A DNA stretch of 62,983 nucleotides, from the NCBI RefSeq assembly GCF_003326475.1, contig NZ_JPWA01000028.1, positions 1-62,983 of the forward strand, read 5' to 3'. Under the pieces are notes generated by a model, which was not told the DNA's origin, did no database searches, and saw only the letters and a program-made list of their open reading frames with translations. This document shows positions 61,120-62,983 of the stretch, piece by piece. The DNA comes from Thalassospira xianhensis MCCC 1A02616. Its GTDB lineage: Bacteria > Pseudomonadota > Alphaproteobacteria > Rhodospirillales > Thalassospiraceae. The translations under genes were made by a program, and so were the position numbers. Numbering within the stretch: the stretch's first letter is position 1; each line of letters opens with the position of its first letter.

Positions 61120-62940
61120 ATGAACTTGCGCAATATCGCCATTATCGCACACGTCGACCATGGCAAAACCACCCTCGTCGACGCGATGTTCCGTCAGTCC
61201 GGTGTTTATCGTGACAACCAGCGCGTTGATGAACGCGCGATGGACAGTAACGATCTGGAACGCGAACGCGGCATCACTATCATGGCAAAGCCGACCGCAA
61301 TTCAGTGGGGCGACACGCGTATCAATATCGTCGATACGCCGGGCCACGCCGATTTCGGTGGTGAAGTCGAACGTATCCTGTCGATGGTTGATGGTGTTGT
61401 TCTGCTGGTTGACTCGGCCGAAGGTCCGATGCCGCAGACCAAATTCGTTCTTGGCAAGGCCCTTAAACTCGGTCTGAAGCCAATCGTGATCATCAACAAG
61501 ATCGACCGTCCGGACCAGCGCGCCGAAGAAGTTCTCGACGAGATTTTCGATCTGTTCGTTTCGCTTGAAGCCAACGACGAGCAGCTCGACTTCCCGGTTC
61601 TGTATGCATCCGGTCGTGATGGCTGGGCTGCCGAAGCACCGGAAGGCCCGAAAGAAAACCTGACACCGCTGATGAACCTGGTGCTGAACTATGTTCCGGC
61701 ACCGAAGGCAGAAGTCGACGCACCGTTCGCAATGATTGCCACCATGCTGCATGCCGACAACTTCCTTGGCCGTATTCTGACCGGTCGTGTTGCGCAGGGT
61801 CGTGCGAAACTGAACATGCCGGTCAAGGTTCTGCGTGGTGATGGCACCGTCGAAACCGGTCGTCTTTCGAAATTGATGGGCTTCCGCGGTCTTGACCGTG
61901 TCCCGCAGGAAGAAGCTGTTGCCGGCGACATCATCGCGATTGCCGGTCTGACGGATGCAACCGTTGCTGACACCATCTGCTCGCCAGAAGTCACAAGCGC
62001 GATCGCAAGCCAGCCGATTGATCCGCCGACCCTTGCGATGACCTTCTCGGTCAACAACTCGCCGCTTGCCGGTCAGGAAGGTGACAAGGTTACCTCGCGC
62101 ATGATCCGTGCGCGTCTGGAACGTGAAGTCGAAGGCAACATCGCCATTCAACTTTCCGAAACCGCCGACAAGGATGCCTTTGAGGTTGCCGGTCGTGGTG
62201 AACTTCAGCTTGGCGTTCTGATCGAAACCATGCGTCGCGAAGGCTATGAACTGTCGATCTCGCGTCCGCGCGTTTTGATCAAGGAGATCGACGGCGTCCT
62301 GTCCGAGCCGTTCGAAGAAGTCCAGGTCGACGTGGACGAAGAATTTGCCGGTGCCGTCGTTGAAAAGATGAGCCTGCGCAAAGCCGAAATGACCGACATG
62401 CGCTCAAGCGGTGGCGGCAAGACCCGTATCATGTTCCTTGCACCGTCGCGTGGTCTGATCGGTTATCATGGCGAATTCCTGACCGATACCCGCGGTACCG
62501 GGGTGATGAACCGTGTGTTCCATTCCTACGGACCGGTCAAAGGCTCGATCGCTGGTCGTCGTAATGGCGTTCTGATTTCGAACGATCAGGGCGATGCAGT
62601 TGCCTATGCCCTTTGGGGTCTGGAAGATCGCGGTTCGATGTTCATCAATCCGGGCGAACGTGTCTATGAAGGCATGATCATCGGCGAACACAACCGTAAC
62701 AACGACCTTGAAGTCAACATTCTCAAGGGCAAAAAACTGACTAACGTCCGCGCATCGGGCAAGGATGATGCCATCACCTTGACCCCACCGCGTCGTATGT
62801 CGCTCGAAGAAGCGCTGGCTTATATCCAGAACGACGAACTGGTCGAAGTTACCCCACAAAGCATCCGTATTCGCAAGCTGCACCTCGATCCGAACGTGCG
62901 CAAACGTGAAAGCCGCAAATCGGAATCTGAAACCGTTTAA
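61120..62940 (+). CDS. typA: translational GTPase TypA/BipA
   Basis: A 606-residue ribosome-binding GTPase involved in growth under stress and 50S subunit maturation. It has the G1 motif AHVDHGKTTL, G3 VDTPGHADFGG, G4 NKIDRP, and the EF-G-like C-terminal domains, ending in a TypA-specific domain. The ATG at 61120, after CTGGAG, gives the canonical start MNLRNIAIIAHVDHGKT; the earlier ATG at 61066 lacks a ribosome site. Confidence 0.98.
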   Translation: MNLRNIAIIAHVDHGKTTLVDAMFRQSGVYRDNQRVDERAMDSNDLERERGITIMAKPTAIQWGDTRINIVDTPGHADFGGEVERILSMVDGVVLLVDSAEGPMPQTKFVLGKALKLGLKPIVIINKIDRPDQRAEEVLDEIFDLFVSLEANDEQLDFPVLYASGRDGWAAEAPEGPKENLTPLMNLVLNYVPAPKAEVDAPFAMIATMLHADNFLGRILTGRVAQGRAKLNMPVKVLRGDGTVETGRLSKLMGFRGLDRVPQEEAVAGDIIAIAGLTDATVADTICSPEVTSAIASQPIDPPTLAMTFSVNNSPLAGQEGDKVTSRMIRARLEREVEGNIAIQLSETADKDAFEVAGRGELQLGVLIETMRREGYELSISRPRVLIKEIDGVLSEPFEEVQVDVDEEFAGAVVEKMSLRKAEMTDMRSSGGGKTRIMFLAPSRGLIGYHGEFLTDTRGTGVMNRVFHSYGPVKGSIAGRRNGVLISNDQGDAVAYALWGLEDRGSMFINPGERVYEGMIIGEHNRNNDLEVNILKGKKLTNVRASGKDDAITLTPPRRMSLEEALAYIQNDELVEVTPQSIRIRKLHLDPNVRKRESRKSESETV

Positions 62941-62967
62941 TCCGGTTTGTATACAGATTGAAAAGGC

Positions 62968-62983
62968 CGACCCAAACGGGTCG
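62968..62983 (+). terminator. terminator hairpin of typA, cut by the window edge
   Basis: CGACCC (62968-62973) and GGGTCG (62978-62983) pair around AAAC. It follows AAAAGGC, so a matching GCCTTTT outside the window is expected. Confidence 0.6.

Noticed and set aside
60703..62151. 482-codon open frame on the minus strand opposite typA
   Set aside because: It overlaps typA in antisense; its composition follows the codon bias of typA and it has no family features or ribosome site.
1..62983. CRISPR array, prophage or insertion sequence
   Set aside because: No spaced direct-repeat array, transposase, integrase or phage structural gene was seen.

Overview
The window reads as chromosomal DNA of an alphaproteobacterium, most likely a marine Rhodospirillales member of the Thalassospira type. 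The reasons are the block trpB-trpA-accD-folC, a heat-shock promoter of alphaproteobacterial form in front of dnaK, moderate G+C, many regulators of carboxylate use, and two complete tripartite tricarboxylate transporters (TTT). The genus is an inference. I see no prophage, insertion sequence, CRISPR array or rRNA. There is one tRNA (tRNA-Arg, anticodon CCG).

Layout. 1-5.6 kb: a PaaI-type thioesterase, a 58-residue orphan protein, two LysR regulators, a CbiX/SirB-like protein, and a pirin-DoxX pair divergent from its LysR gene. 5.8-11.5 kb: a signalling cluster made of a receiver-HDOD protein, a histidine kinase overlapping the gene of a small cysteine-free periplasmic protein, a receiver with a degenerate EAL domain, and a receiver-LuxR protein. 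11.5-23.9 kb: a tricarboxylate module that joins sensing (TctE/TctD plus a periplasmic binding protein), catabolism (citryl-CoA-lyase-like enzyme plus family III CoA-transferase), an IclR regulator, uptake (TctC-TctB-TctA), a chemoreceptor and an AbrB-family membrane protein. 24.3-31.6 kb: a second carboxylate module with TTT transporter, AEC carrier, NIPSNAP protein, GntR/FCD regulator and a thiamine-diphosphate enzyme. A palindrome GTTGTCAGACAAC occurs both before the transporter operon and beside the GntR gene.

31.6-42.2 kb: an MTA/SAH nucleosidase-like protein, tRNA-Arg, a HAMP-cyclase protein with an altered metal site, a lipoprotein hydrolase, an ABC ATPase, a CHCC zinc-finger protein of 59 residues, trpB-trpA-accD-folC, and an unrecognised four-helix membrane protein. 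42.4-53.2 kb: polA, dapB, an aldo/keto reductase with its divergent LysR, dnaJ, dnaK, a DUF2244 protein and nth. 53.2-59.1 kb: an envelope block like the enterobacterial rsmI/lpoA/yraN/dolP region (LppC-like lipoprotein, rsmI, yraN, BON lipoprotein), interrupted by a DUF2000/AraC pair and followed by a SirB1-like gene with no usual start codon. 59.7-62.9 kb: a PfkB-family sugar/nucleoside kinase and typA.

The main biological story is two parallel carboxylate-use modules. In the first, a two-component system with a candidate periplasmic co-sensor, a transporter, a chemoreceptor and a CoA-dependent cleavage pathway lie side by side, so sensing, swimming towards, importing and cleaving one compound could be controlled together. 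In the second, a repeated palindrome ties an uncharacterised thiamine-diphosphate enzyme to a transporter. Substrates are not readable from sequence alone. Smaller points of note are a probable AUU start, a 108-bp nested inverted repeat that buries a start codon, a head-to-head overlap of two genes, and several long perfect inverted repeats in intergenic DNA.
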